From the NCBI GenBank assembly GCA_030620115.1, contig JAUXFG010000105.1, positions 1 to 13,118 of the forward strand: a stretch of 13,118 nucleotides of DNA, read 5' to 3'. The position numbers were made by a program, and so were the translations under genes. This document shows, piece after piece, positions 1 to 6,233 of the stretch. Every line of letters begins with the position of its first letter. Position 1 is the stretch's first letter. This DNA comes from Candidatus Fermentibacterota bacterium (GTDB taxonomy: Bacteria; JAFGKV01). The notes beneath the pieces were generated by a model that was not told the DNA's origin, ran no database searches, and saw only the letters and a program-made list of their open reading frames with translations.

Positions 1-2
1 CC

Positions 3-767
3 ACCGCCACCACGGGCTACACCTACGGGGGTAGATTCGAGAGCCCCTCCACGTCGGGCGTGGGCGTCTTCGGTTACGCCCCCGCCACCACGGGCAGCAC
101 CTACGGAGTCTGCGGCCGCAGCGTCTCCACGTTGGGCAGGGGCGTCTACGGTTACGCCTCGGCCACCGCGGGCGCCACCTACGGAGTGCTTGGGCGGAGC
201 GATTCCCCCGGCGGCTACGGAGTCTACTATTCCGGCGGGCTAAGCGGCAGTGGTACGAAGGCCTGCGTGGTGAAGACGTCCAAGGGTCCGACGCTGCTGT
301 ACTGTCAGGAGAGCCCCGAGAACTGGTTCGAGGACGTGGGTGAAGGGCGGCTTGTGAATGGGCGGGTACATATCGAACTCGATGCGTTGTTCTTGGAGAC
401 CGTGACCATCGATGCCCAGAATCCCATGAGGGTGTTCGTGCAGCTGCAGGATGATTGCGAGGGCACGTATGTGAAGCCTGGAATGACCGGATTCGAGGTC
501 GCGGAGTTGCGGGGAGGGGCGAGCAATGCGCACTTCATCTATCGGGTGATGGCCAAGCGCAAAGGCTTCGAGGCGAAGCGCTTGGACGTGTGTGAGGCGG
601 CGCGGACCGATTCGTACCTCTACCCTGAGCTGCGGGAGTTGGAGGAAGAACGCGCCGGGCACGAAGAGGAACGGGTGCGGATGGAGATGGAGCGTGATCG
701 GGTGGAAGAGGAGCATGCGCGGATGAGGCAGCAGCGAGATCGGATGGAAGAGGTCGGGACCGAGTAG
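3..767 (+). CDS. Repeat-rich exported protein, 3' end only (C-terminal 254 residues)
   Basis: The reading frame is open to the left edge, so the true start lies outside the window. Residues 2-79 are three 26-residue repeats with the pattern A-T-x-G-x-T-Y-G-V-x-G-R-S, then G-V-x-G-Y-A, rich in Tyr, Gly, Ser and Thr. They are followed by a globular region (about residues 83-200) containing ESPENWFEDVGEG, VNGRVHIELDALFLETV and MRVFVQLQDDCEG. I recall this combination of YGV-type repeats and an ESPENWFED tail domain from large predicted surface proteins of candidate-phylum bacteria; its function is unknown. The last ~47 residues are a highly charged Glu/Arg heptad-like stretch, probably a coiled coil that could oligomerise the protein or hold it in a complex. 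No enzyme motif is visible. The repeat architecture resembles phage tail-fibre and adhesin shafts, so a surface-fibre role is an inference only. Confidence 0.85.
   Translation, partial: TATTGYTYGGRFESPSTSGVGVFGYAPATTGSTYGVCGRSVSTLGRGVYGYASATAGATYGVLGRSDSPGGYGVYYSGGLSGSGTKACVVKTSKGPTLLYCQESPENWFEDVGEGRLVNGRVHIELDALFLETVTIDAQNPMRVFVQLQDDCEGTYVKPGMTGFEVAELRGGASNAHFIYRVMAKRKGFEAKRLDVCEAARTDSYLYPELRELEEERAGHEEERVRMEMERDRVEEEHARMRQQRDRMEEVGTE
6..239 (+). repeat. Three tandem 78-bp coding repeats
   Basis: Units start at 6, 84 and 162, each 78 bp (26 codons). Units two and three share GCC ACC, ACC TAC GGA GT and GGC GTC TAC GG blocks, while the first and last units are more diverged. The array probably continues to the left of the window. 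Such in-frame repeats can expand and contract by recombination or slippage. Confidence 0.8.
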
Positions 768-844
768 CGGGAGACGCGATCGAGAGGGTCGCGAAGTGCC
801 GACCTAATCTCCTCCTGAGAACGAAACGCCCCAATCTGAATCCA

Positions 845-870
845 GCGGGCGGGCCTAGGTGCCCTCCCGC
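845..870 (+). terminator. GC-rich hairpin downstream of the repeat protein
   Basis: GCGGGCGGGC (845-854) pairs with GCCCTCCCGC (861-870) with a single mismatch and a 6-nt loop CTAGGT. It lies 78 nt after the stop codon. There is no run of T after it, so intrinsic termination is uncertain; it may instead be an RNA 3'-end stabiliser. Confidence 0.4.
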
Positions 871-1222
871 GTTGTTGATAAGCGTGAGGCTTCTTCTGAG
901 CGATGCCCGGGCGGTTACTGGGCTCCATGGTCCCCGTGGAGTAAGCTTGGCTACACCACTGGTCCGGACTTCTCCAGTTCTCTTCCATCTTCACATCAGA
1001 TCCCCAGGTCCTGCAACTAATCATTGACGGCGGTGTTCATTGTTCTGGGGCGTATGATCACTTATCTGTAAATCCCCGCGCTTGCTGTCTGGGACGGGCC
1101 TTCCTCCAAGAAAGACCCCCCGTGTCACAGGTCGCGGACATAGCCCGGACTTCTCACCGTCCGTCGTCGCGAAACGGCTGAGACGGCATTGCCTGCAAGG
1201 CCTGCGACCGAGGCCGACCGAA

Positions 1223-1244
1223 GACGTATCCTCTGCGATACGTC
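1223..1244. repeat. Perfect 8-bp inverted repeat within a probable dispersed repeat
   Basis: GACGTATC and GATACGTC are exact reverse complements separated by CTCTGC. GGCC blocks outside the arms can extend the pairing with an internal loop. It lies about 100 nt upstream of the serpin start, with no T-run. It may be a REP-like palindrome or part of the serpin's 5' region. Confidence 0.5.
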
Positions 1245-1340
1245 GAGGCCGGCCGACGAAGCGTAACGAAGCAGGGAGTGCCTGATCAGTCGTTGCAGCA
1301 GATGGTTGGTGAGAAAGCCGTGCTAACAAGGAGGAGGCTG

Positions 1341-2585
1341 ATGTTGAAGACCAGATCTCTACCGCTGTTCTTGCTGTTCTTCGCCGTGATGATCAGTGGA
1401 TGTGGCGATAGCAGCCCAACGGGCCCGGATCCATTCGGAGCGCGCGCAATACCGGAGCATATGCTCCCTTTTGTGGAAGAGGCCGTCACTGCCGGCAATC
1501 TGTTCGCGTTTGATCTATATGCAGAACTCAAGGATGGGGAGGGCAATAGGTTTTTCTCACCTTACAGTATTTCCTCGGCTCTGAGCATGACGTATGCGGG
1601 AGCTGCGGGAATCACTGAGGAGGAAATGGCCAGGGTCCTCCATGTGCCCAATAATCCCAGTCAGTGGCACCCCGCAGTCGGCGCCCTGCAGAACAGCCTG
1701 AATCGCGGCATTGCCTTGGGTGGCTATGAACTCAGCATTGCCAATCGGCTCTGGGCTCAGGAAGGTTACCCTTTTCTCGAATCGTTCTTTGCCATCATGC
1801 AAGACTGCTACGACGCAGGGGTGGCGCTGATAAACTTTGCTTTGGATCCTGAGGCGGCACGCCTCATCATAAACGAATGGGTAGCTGATCAGACACAGGA
1901 CAAGATCCAAGATCTCATCTCCCCACCTTTGAGTGGAGATACACGACTAGTCCTTGTCAATGCGATCTACTTCAAAGGAACATGGCTCACACAATTTGAT
2001 CCTGAGCTTACGACGGATAGGTCCTTCAGAATCACGGCCGATGAGTCGGTGACGGTTCCCATGATGATGCTGAAAGAAACTGAGTTCAACTACGTCCAGA
2101 CGGATGATGTTTCAATCCTGGAAATGCCGTACGATGGCGAGGATCTGTCCATGATCGTCCTCTTACCCGAGGAGGTCGATGCATTGACTGAACTCGAAGA
2201 CGCATTGACTCTGGCCAGAGTCGAATCCTGGCTTGCGTCCATGTACAAGACAACACTGAACGTTATCCTCCCGAAGTTCGAGATGACCTCAGAGTTCCTC
2301 TTGAATGAGGTCCTAGCCAGAATGGGTATGCCCTCAGCATTCGGCAATGCCGATTTTTCCAACATGACCGGCGCGCGGGACCTGTTCATTTCCGCCGTGA
2401 TCCACAAAGCATTCGTCAACGTGAACGAGGAAGGAACCGAAGCTGCTGCAGCCACTGCCGTCATCATGCTCGAAACATGCATGGGAAACTCCTTCGTGGC
2501 AAATCATCCCTTCATCTTTCTGATCCGTGACAACGTGACTGGAAGCATCCTCTTCATGGGCCGTGTGAGCGATCCATCTGCCTGA
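1341..2585 (+). CDS. Membrane-anchored serpin (serine/cysteine protease inhibitor)
   Basis: The 414-residue product starts at the ATG preceded by AAGGAGGAGG; a GTG at 1278 in the same frame is preceded by no comparable ribosome site. Residues 1-20 form a short basic then hydrophobic lipoprotein signal ending ISG-Cys21, so the mature protein should be lipid-anchored. The rest is a full-length serpin core (FFSPYSISSALSMTYAGA, LVNAIYFKGTW, VPMMM, LPKFEMTSEFLLNEVLARMG). The reactive-loop hinge EEGTEAAAAT (363-372) has the small residues needed for loop insertion, and FVANHPFIFLI matches the serpin family signature. By gapless spacing to alpha-1-antitrypsin, P1 falls on Thr379 with Glu378 before it and Cys380 after it; this assignment is tentative. 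The family traps target proteases irreversibly, so this one probably protects the cell surface against foreign or self proteases. No operon partner is visible. A likely hairpin terminator follows. Confidence 0.95.
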   Translation: MLKTRSLPLFLLFFAVMISGCGDSSPTGPDPFGARAIPEHMLPFVEEAVTAGNLFAFDLYAELKDGEGNRFFSPYSISSALSMTYAGAAGITEEEMARVLHVPNNPSQWHPAVGALQNSLNRGIALGGYELSIANRLWAQEGYPFLESFFAIMQDCYDAGVALINFALDPEAARLIINEWVADQTQDKIQDLISPPLSGDTRLVLVNAIYFKGTWLTQFDPELTTDRSFRITADESVTVPMMMLKETEFNYVQTDDVSILEMPYDGEDLSMIVLLPEEVDALTELEDALTLARVESWLASMYKTTLNVILPKFEMTSEFLLNEVLARMGMPSAFGNADFSNMTGARDLFISAVIHKAFVNVNEEGTEAAAATAVIMLETCMGNSFVANHPFIFLIRDNVTGSILFMGRVSDPSA

Positions 2586-2597
2586 GCTAAGACGCGA

Positions 2598-2620
2598 TGG
2601 AGCGGGCTTCTCCCGCTCCA
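2598..2620 (+). terminator. Hairpin terminator after the serpin gene
   Basis: TGGAGCGGG and CCCGCTCCA form a perfect 9-bp stem with the loop CTTCT, beginning 12 nt after the stop codon. A T-tract is lacking, so termination efficiency is uncertain, but position and stability fit a terminator. Confidence 0.65.
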
Positions 2621-2802
2621 ACGCTGAGCATGAGAGCAAGGGAGCGACAGATTCACGATGCGACAGGATTAGCCCGGCAGTTCCGGCCGGGTAGAAGGAA
2701 GCGAAGCCCAACGAAGCCACGAAGGGCGTAGTTGGGAGAGATAGCTGATGCCAGATCCTCACCGCTGTCATTCTGAGTCCATTCGTTTCACACAGGATAA
2801 AT

Positions 2803-3081
2803 CGGGATGTTTCAGGATAGGCCCTTCGACTGGGCTCAGGACAGGCCGGGAAGTGGTTTGTACTTTCGGAACCCTCCTTGCAATGACTGAGGCCATGCCG
2901 GGGTCATCGCGAGCGGTAGCGTGGCGATCTCAATGGGCGGATGAGATTGCTTCGTCGCTATCCTCCTCGCAATGACTGAGGGCGAGGCCACGGTTCCGGA
3001 AGCCCTCTACGTGATTCTGTATTCCTATCGTGAGCCGTAGCGCTGGGCCTAGACTGTAAAACGAGAGAATGAAAGATCCCG
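2803..3081. mobile_element. Composite non-autonomous repeat element, copy A (279 bp)
   Basis: The ends CGGGATGTTTCA (2803-2814) and TGAAAGATCCCG (3070-3081) are inverted repeats matching at 11 of 12 positions. ATAAAT immediately precedes and immediately follows the element (2797-2802, 3082-3087), as a target duplication would. Both ends and much of the left half match a second copy at 11844-12096. The interior holds a long imperfect palindrome built of a GTCATCGCGAGCGGTAGCG-like arm (2903 on) and a GATTGCTTCGTCGCTATCC-like arm ending in GCAATGAC. No transposase is encoded, so any movement would need help in trans. A MITE-like nature is an inference. Confidence 0.6.
2821..2844. repeat. 24-bp nested insertion in composite element A
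   Basis: Element B reads GGATAG directly into GCCGGGAAG (11856-11870). Element A has the same two blocks separated by exactly 24 extra bases, starting GCCCTTCGACTGGG and ending CTCAGGACAG. The insert resembles a widespread short dispersed repeat. The GATAG/GACAG ends flanking it hint at a short duplication. Confidence 0.65.
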
Positions 3082-3091
3082 ATAAATTGCA

Positions 3092-3139
3092 CGAAGAATC
3101 TCTCTTCATGGCCGAGATCACGTGTCTTGAGATTCTTCG
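3092..3139. repeat. 11-bp perfect inverted repeat
   Basis: CGAAGAATCTC (3092-3102) pairs with GAGATTCTTCG (3129-3139). It is followed by CTGCGCTCAGAATGACAG, giving the familiar layout of a REP-like module. No gene is associated with it. Confidence 0.6.
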
Positions 3140-3217
3140 CCTGCGCTCAGAATGACAGACCGCGCTCAAGACCTTATGCAATGCAGTCCACAACGCACAA
3201 CCCACTGCCGACTTCAC

Positions 3218-3239
3218 CCATCCGCCAGCCGGCGGATGG
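3218..3239. repeat. 9-bp perfect hairpin
   Basis: CCATCCGCC and GGCGGATGG form a perfect stem with the loop AGCC. There is no nearby gene end, so it is probably a REP-type palindrome, not a terminator. Confidence 0.6.
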
Positions 3240-3339
3240 ACTCGACCCCACTGAACTGCTAAGCTGTTGATCTGACAGCTCGGGCACGTCCGCCAATCGG
3301 CGTATGCCAATCGTAATGACAAGCAGGGGAAGAATAGCA

Positions 3340-3422
3340 GGCAGGCCTCCGGCTCCGCTTCCAGCCCGTAGGCTTACAGGCCGGAGGGTGGAGCCTACCG
3401 CCCCTCGGAGAGGACGCCTGCC
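3340..3422. repeat. Nested and crossed inverted repeats (83 bp)
   Basis: The outer arms GGCAGGC (3340-3346) and GCCTGCC (3416-3422) enclose CCTCCGGC (3346-3353) with GCCGGAGG (3380-3387), and GTAGGCT (3368-3374) with AGCCTAC (3392-3398). The last two pairs cross each other, so they give alternative folds or a pseudoknot-like arrangement. All arms are exact. The compact, ordered structure suggests a discrete repeat unit. Confidence 0.6.
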
Positions 3423-3576
3423 CCACTATCCTGCCCCACTCACGCTCCAACCACGCGACATACGTGGTGAAAGAACCGAGTCAGTGATCTCCCCAGACCA
3501 ATAGCTCAATATGGAGGAAAGTTCTCCTCTTCTCCCTCCGTTGTCCACTGATCCTGCTCATAAATGCTCATATTCT

Positions 3577-3586
3577 AGTAATTACT
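3577..3586. promoter_or_regulatory. Possible operator palindrome AGTAATTACT
   Basis: A perfect 10-bp palindrome lies 13 nt upstream of the -35 box of the regulator promoter. Its position fits an operator for the MarR/GbsR-type protein encoded just downstream, but the region is AT-rich and the site is short. Confidence 0.35.
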
Positions 3587-3598
3587 GAAATTTGCCAT

Positions 3599-3627
3599 TT
3601 GACAGAATTTACGAGTTCTATTATATT
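3599..3627 (+). promoter_or_regulatory. Near-consensus sigma70-type promoter of the exporter operon
   Basis: TTGACA (3599-3604), a 17-nt spacer and TATATT (3622-3627) give a perfect -35 and a five-of-six -10 box. The predicted start lies about 35 nt before the regulator's ATG. It probably drives the regulator and the export genes behind it. Confidence 0.8.
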
Positions 3628-3668
3628 ATCAGGAAATACTGCATTGTGGCACAGCAAGGAGGTCCGCC

Positions 3669-4154
3669 ATGCCAGATCAAGAGAAGCAGCTAGGCTTCGC
3701 GCACTACATCGAACAATGGGGAATGCTCTTCGAGCTCTTAGGCGCCACGCGTATGATGGGCAGGATCCTGGGGTGGCTGCTGATCTGCGATCCCCCGGAG
3801 CAGACCGCAAAGGAGATCGCTGACGCAATCGACGTGAGTATCGGTTCGATAAGTACCGCAACAAAAACACTCAACCAAGGGGCTATGATAGAGCGTATCG
3901 GATTGCCTGGGCAGCGAAGTGTCTACTTCCGCATCAAACCCGGCATGTGGACACAGCTTCTGAAAACACGCATGGGGCGCCTGGCAGCGATGCGTGAGCT
4001 GGCCGACAAGGGTATGGATCTTCTCTCCCCCGCGGACGACGACGCAAAGCTGCGCCTAAGGGAAATCCGTGACTACTGCGCCTTCGTGGAGAAGGAGTTC
4101 CCGATCCTCCTGGAACGTTGGGAGGAGGCTTGGAAGAAAGGACAACAATCATGA
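3669..4154 (+). CDS. GbsR/MarR-family winged-helix transcriptional regulator
   Basis: The 161-residue protein has an AAGGAGGT ribosome site 5 nt before its ATG. It matches the GbsR-type branch of the MarR superfamily: an N-terminal helix (about 10-25), RMMGRILGWLLICDPPEQ (28-45), a helix-turn-helix with TAKEIADAI (46-54) and recognition helix SIGSISTATKTLNQ (57-70), then a wing (74-90) with IERIGLPGQRSVYFRI. The C-terminal half is helical and probably serves for dimerisation and ligand sensing. Its stop overlaps the next start (ATGA at 4151-4154), so it is co-translated with the LolA-like gene and is the first gene of the exporter operon. Relatives commonly sit beside transporters, often as repressors. 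The inducer cannot be inferred, and autoregulation through the promoter at 3599-3627 is likely but unproven. Confidence 0.9.
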   Translation: MPDQEKQLGFAHYIEQWGMLFELLGATRMMGRILGWLLICDPPEQTAKEIADAIDVSIGSISTATKTLNQGAMIERIGLPGQRSVYFRIKPGMWTQLLKTRMGRLAAMRELADKGMDLLSPADDDAKLRLREIRDYCAFVEKEFPILLERWEEAWKKGQQS

Positions 4155-4978
4155 GCAAGACCTGCTGGAATCTCACCAAGACATGTTGCCGCTATACGAT
4201 TCTGGCCGCGGCGCTCCTGCTCAGTATTTTCGCGGGTTCGGCCTCTGCGCAGATGTCCTCCGGAGACCAAACACCAGCGACAACAACCGTCCCAGCGCCG
4301 GATGTATCCGAACTCCTGGGGCGTTTCGATGAATTGTACGAGTCGCCTGGCACCAAATCACAGGTGGTGATCACCATAACCAAACCAAGAAGAACCCGAA
4401 CCCTGTGCATGAGAAGCTGGAGCAAAGGAGACGACAAGGCACTCATCGTCATCGATGCCCCTGCCCGCGATGCCGGCACCGCGACGCTGAAGGTAGGCAA
4501 GAACCTCTGGAACTACCTGCCCAAGATCTCACGAACCATCCGCGTTCCGCCATCCATGATGATGGGATCGTGGATGGGGAGCGACCTGACCAACGATGAT
4601 ATAGTCCGCGAATCGTCATATGAGGAAGACTACTTCTCGGAGCTCGTTGGATCCTCCGTGGATCCCCCCGGATGGAAGGTGCGACTCGACGCTCGCCCCG
4701 ACATGGTGGGGCTTTGGAATCGTGTGGAGATCGTATTCTCGTTCGACGACGAACTCCCTATGCAAGCGCAGTTTTTCGATCGCAAGGATCGTCTCTCGCG
4801 GACCATGCGATTCGGTGAAGTGAAGGATATCGGCGATCGCCGGATACCAACCTACATGAAGATCATTCCAGAGCGGGAGGAAGACCAATGGACCGAACTC
4901 TGGTATCAAAACGTCGAGTTCGACATCGAGCTCGACGATGGAATGTTCAGCCTGTCACGGCTGGAACGAACACGCTAG
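4151..4978 (+). CDS. LolA-like periplasmic carrier (outer-membrane lipoprotein-sorting family)
   Basis: The ATG at 4151 overlaps the preceding stop and gives 275 residues. Residues 1-33 are a Sec signal peptide with cleavage after ASA, so the product should be periplasmic. The mature part has the signature of the LolA-like 'outer membrane lipoprotein-sorting protein' family: NLWNYLPKISRTIRVPPSMM (118-137) followed by GSWMGSDLTNDDIV, then alternating beta strands such as WNRVEIVFSFDDELPMQAQFF. Such proteins have an open half-barrel that binds acyl chains or other lipids. The short C-terminal TELWYQNVEFDIELDDGMFSL is also typical. It is encoded in one operon with two FtsX permeases and an ATPase, so it is the likely carrier that receives cargo from them. 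It is not canonical LolA, which is usually encoded alone and is shorter. The cargo is unknown. Confidence 0.88.
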   Translation: MSKTCWNLTKTCCRYTILAAALLLSIFAGSASAQMSSGDQTPATTTVPAPDVSELLGRFDELYESPGTKSQVVITITKPRRTRTLCMRSWSKGDDKALIVIDAPARDAGTATLKVGKNLWNYLPKISRTIRVPPSMMMGSWMGSDLTNDDIVRESSYEEDYFSELVGSSVDPPGWKVRLDARPDMVGLWNRVEIVFSFDDELPMQAQFFDRKDRLSRTMRFGEVKDIGDRRIPTYMKIIPEREEDQWTELWYQNVEFDIELDDGMFSLSRLERTR

Positions 4979-4991
4979 AATCGAGGATGCC

Positions 4992-6233
4992 ATGGCAACC
5001 AGCAGTACTCTCAGAATAGCGTGGCGCAACCTGGGGCGTAATCGTAGGCGTACCTTCCTGGCGCTTGGCGCCATCGCAGTAGGGCAGCTCGCATTCCTGG
5101 CCACTGCCGCGCTGTTGCATGGTTACGCCGAGAAGTATTTCGACTCGGCTACCGGTCCTCTGGTGGGACACATCCAGGTCCATGCTCCGGAATGGCGCGA
5201 CGATCGATCCATAGATCTCACAATTCAAGATATCCATCATACAGCCGATGAAATCCGGAAAGATCCAAACGTTGCGCATGTTTCGCCCCGCATTTTCGCT
5301 CCCGTGCTTGCGGCGCTGACAGAAGATGGGTTCATGGGAATGGTGGTTGGTATCAATCCTGCCCTTGAATCGCACAAATCGGGCCTTCTTGGCGACGAGA
5401 CGCTCTCGGGGAAAATCGGCGACAGATGCATACTCGTGGGCAGGGTCTTTGCCCAGAAGTACGACATGGAGCCCGGCATGCAGCTTGCCGTTATCGGGCA
5501 GGATGTGGACGGCTCCATTGCCAACGATCTCTTTACCATAACCGACATCTTATCTTCGCCTGTTGCCGTGGTGAATAATCTCGGCATCGTGATGTCCCTC
5601 CACGATGCACAGGAATTGCTCTTGATGTCGGATCAGGCGCATGAGATAGTGATCCATGTTGACGACGGGGATCTATTGGACGAAACAGTGTTACGGCTCT
5701 CCTCAAGCCCGCTTCTGGCCGGAATGGAAGTACTTCCATGGCAAAAGATTGTCCCCCACATCGTGTCCATGATCAAGTTCATGGACATCTACCTGTTCAT
5801 TATCCTGTTCATAGTCTTTTTAGCCGCGGCAGCGGGCATTGCCAATACCATGCTCATGTCGACCTTCGAGCGTACCCACGAGTTCGGCATGCTTCTCTCG
5901 TTGGGGTGCGGACCGGGCAGACTGTCAAGGATGATAGCCGTGGAGGCGGTCATTTTGGGTCTTTTGGGCGTAGCCATAGGAACGGTTTTAGGGCTGGGCT
6001 TCTTCCTCCTGACCTCTGAAACCGGGATCAACTATGCGGCTCTTGGAGGCGACAAATCTACCTACGAGATGGCCTACAAAGGCTTACAAATCTCCTCTTT
6101 TGTATTCCCGAAGCTCTACGTCCGTGATGTCGTCTTCGCAGTGTGCGCAGTGCTGCTGACCTCATTCATCTCAGTGATATGGCCCACGTTGCACATTGCA
6201 CGATTGGCGCCAATGGAGGCGATGCGATCATGA
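4992..6233 (+). CDS. FtsX/LolCE-type ABC permease, subunit 1
   Basis: The chosen ATG follows GAGG at 5-nt spacing and yields 413 residues. A positively charged N-terminus (LGRNRRRTF, 14-22) precedes membrane segment 1 (about 21-43). A large periplasmic MacB-PCD-like domain follows (about 45-260). Three more membrane segments lie near 266-290, 316-340 and 380-402. ERTHEFGMLLSLG (about 293-305) is the FtsX-family coupling motif that contacts the ATPase, and the end APMEAMR is also typical. This is the four-segment topology of LolC/LolE and MacB. In such systems ATP hydrolysis in the cytoplasm moves the periplasmic domains to extract or push cargo. It pairs with the next gene, overlapping it by ATGA. 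Confidence 0.93.
   Translation: MATSSTLRIAWRNLGRNRRRTFLALGAIAVGQLAFLATAALLHGYAEKYFDSATGPLVGHIQVHAPEWRDDRSIDLTIQDIHHTADEIRKDPNVAHVSPRIFAPVLAALTEDGFMGMVVGINPALESHKSGLLGDETLSGKIGDRCILVGRVFAQKYDMEPGMQLAVIGQDVDGSIANDLFTITDILSSPVAVVNNLGIVMSLHDAQELLLMSDQAHEIVIHVDDGDLLDETVLRLSSSPLLAGMEVLPWQKIVPHIVSMIKFMDIYLFIILFIVFLAAAAGIANTMLMSTFERTHEFGMLLSLGCGPGRLSRMIAVEAVILGLLGVAIGTVLGLGFFLLTSETGINYAALGGDKSTYEMAYKGLQISSFVFPKLYVRDVVFAVCAVLLTSFISVIWPTLHIARLAPMEAMRS

Larger units (their letters stand above)
768..1340. other. Non-coding interval with hairpins, no supported gene
   Basis: I see no convincing gene here. An antisense frame runs from 1024 leftward into the preceding gene, but it lacks a good ribosome site and recognisable protein features. 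Visible structures are a GC-rich hairpin at 845-870, a hairpin at 923-941 (CTCCATGG/CCGTGGAG, one G-T pair, 3-nt loop) and a perfect hairpin at 1223-1244. The 11-mer CCGGACTTCTC occurs at 964-974 and again at 1145-1155. The part from about 1080 to 1270 has the look of a dispersed intergenic repeat, but no second copy is present in this window. The serpin's ribosome site AAGGAGGAGG lies at 1328-1337. I could not find a good promoter. Confidence 0.6.
2765..3158. repeat. 13-bp inverted repeat bracketing a 394-bp block
   Basis: CTGTCATTCTGAG (2765-2777) is the exact reverse complement of CTCAGAATGACAG (3146-3158). The two copies bracket the composite element at 2803-3081. They may be two separate REP-type modules in opposite orientation rather than the ends of one element. 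Confidence 0.6.
2621..3570. other. Repeat-packed intergenic region, no supported gene
   Basis: About 950 bp without a credible gene; open frames here only translate repeats. It holds a mosaic of palindromic modules: CCCGGC/GCCGGG near 2674-2692, CCCAAC (2707-2712) with GTTGGG (2731-2736), the composite element at 2803-3081 with 13-bp outer arms at 2765 and 3146, an 11-bp inverted repeat at 3092-3139, a hairpin at 3218-3239, AGCTGT/ACAGCT at 3262-3280 and a nested structure at 3340-3422. Motifs such as GCAATGAC, TTCTGAG and CTTCGACTGGGCTCAGG resemble dispersed REP-like sequences common in many environmental genomes. Confidence 0.7.

Noticed and set aside
6-239. CRISPR-like repeat array
   Set aside because: The 78-bp units are in-frame coding repeats without uniform repeats and unique spacers.
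620-1024. A 134-codon open frame on the minus strand beginning ATG at 1024
   Set aside because: It runs antisense into the repeat protein, has no convincing ribosome site, and its product is rich in Ser, Arg and Pro with no recognisable domain. I treat it as non-coding.
1278-1340. An upstream in-frame GTG start for the serpin
   Set aside because: It would place 21 residues before the lipoprotein signal and disrupt it; AAGGAGGAGG directly precedes the ATG at 1341.
2930-3450. Short open frames in both strands of the intergenic region
   Set aside because: They translate palindromic repeats, have no ribosome sites and resemble no protein.
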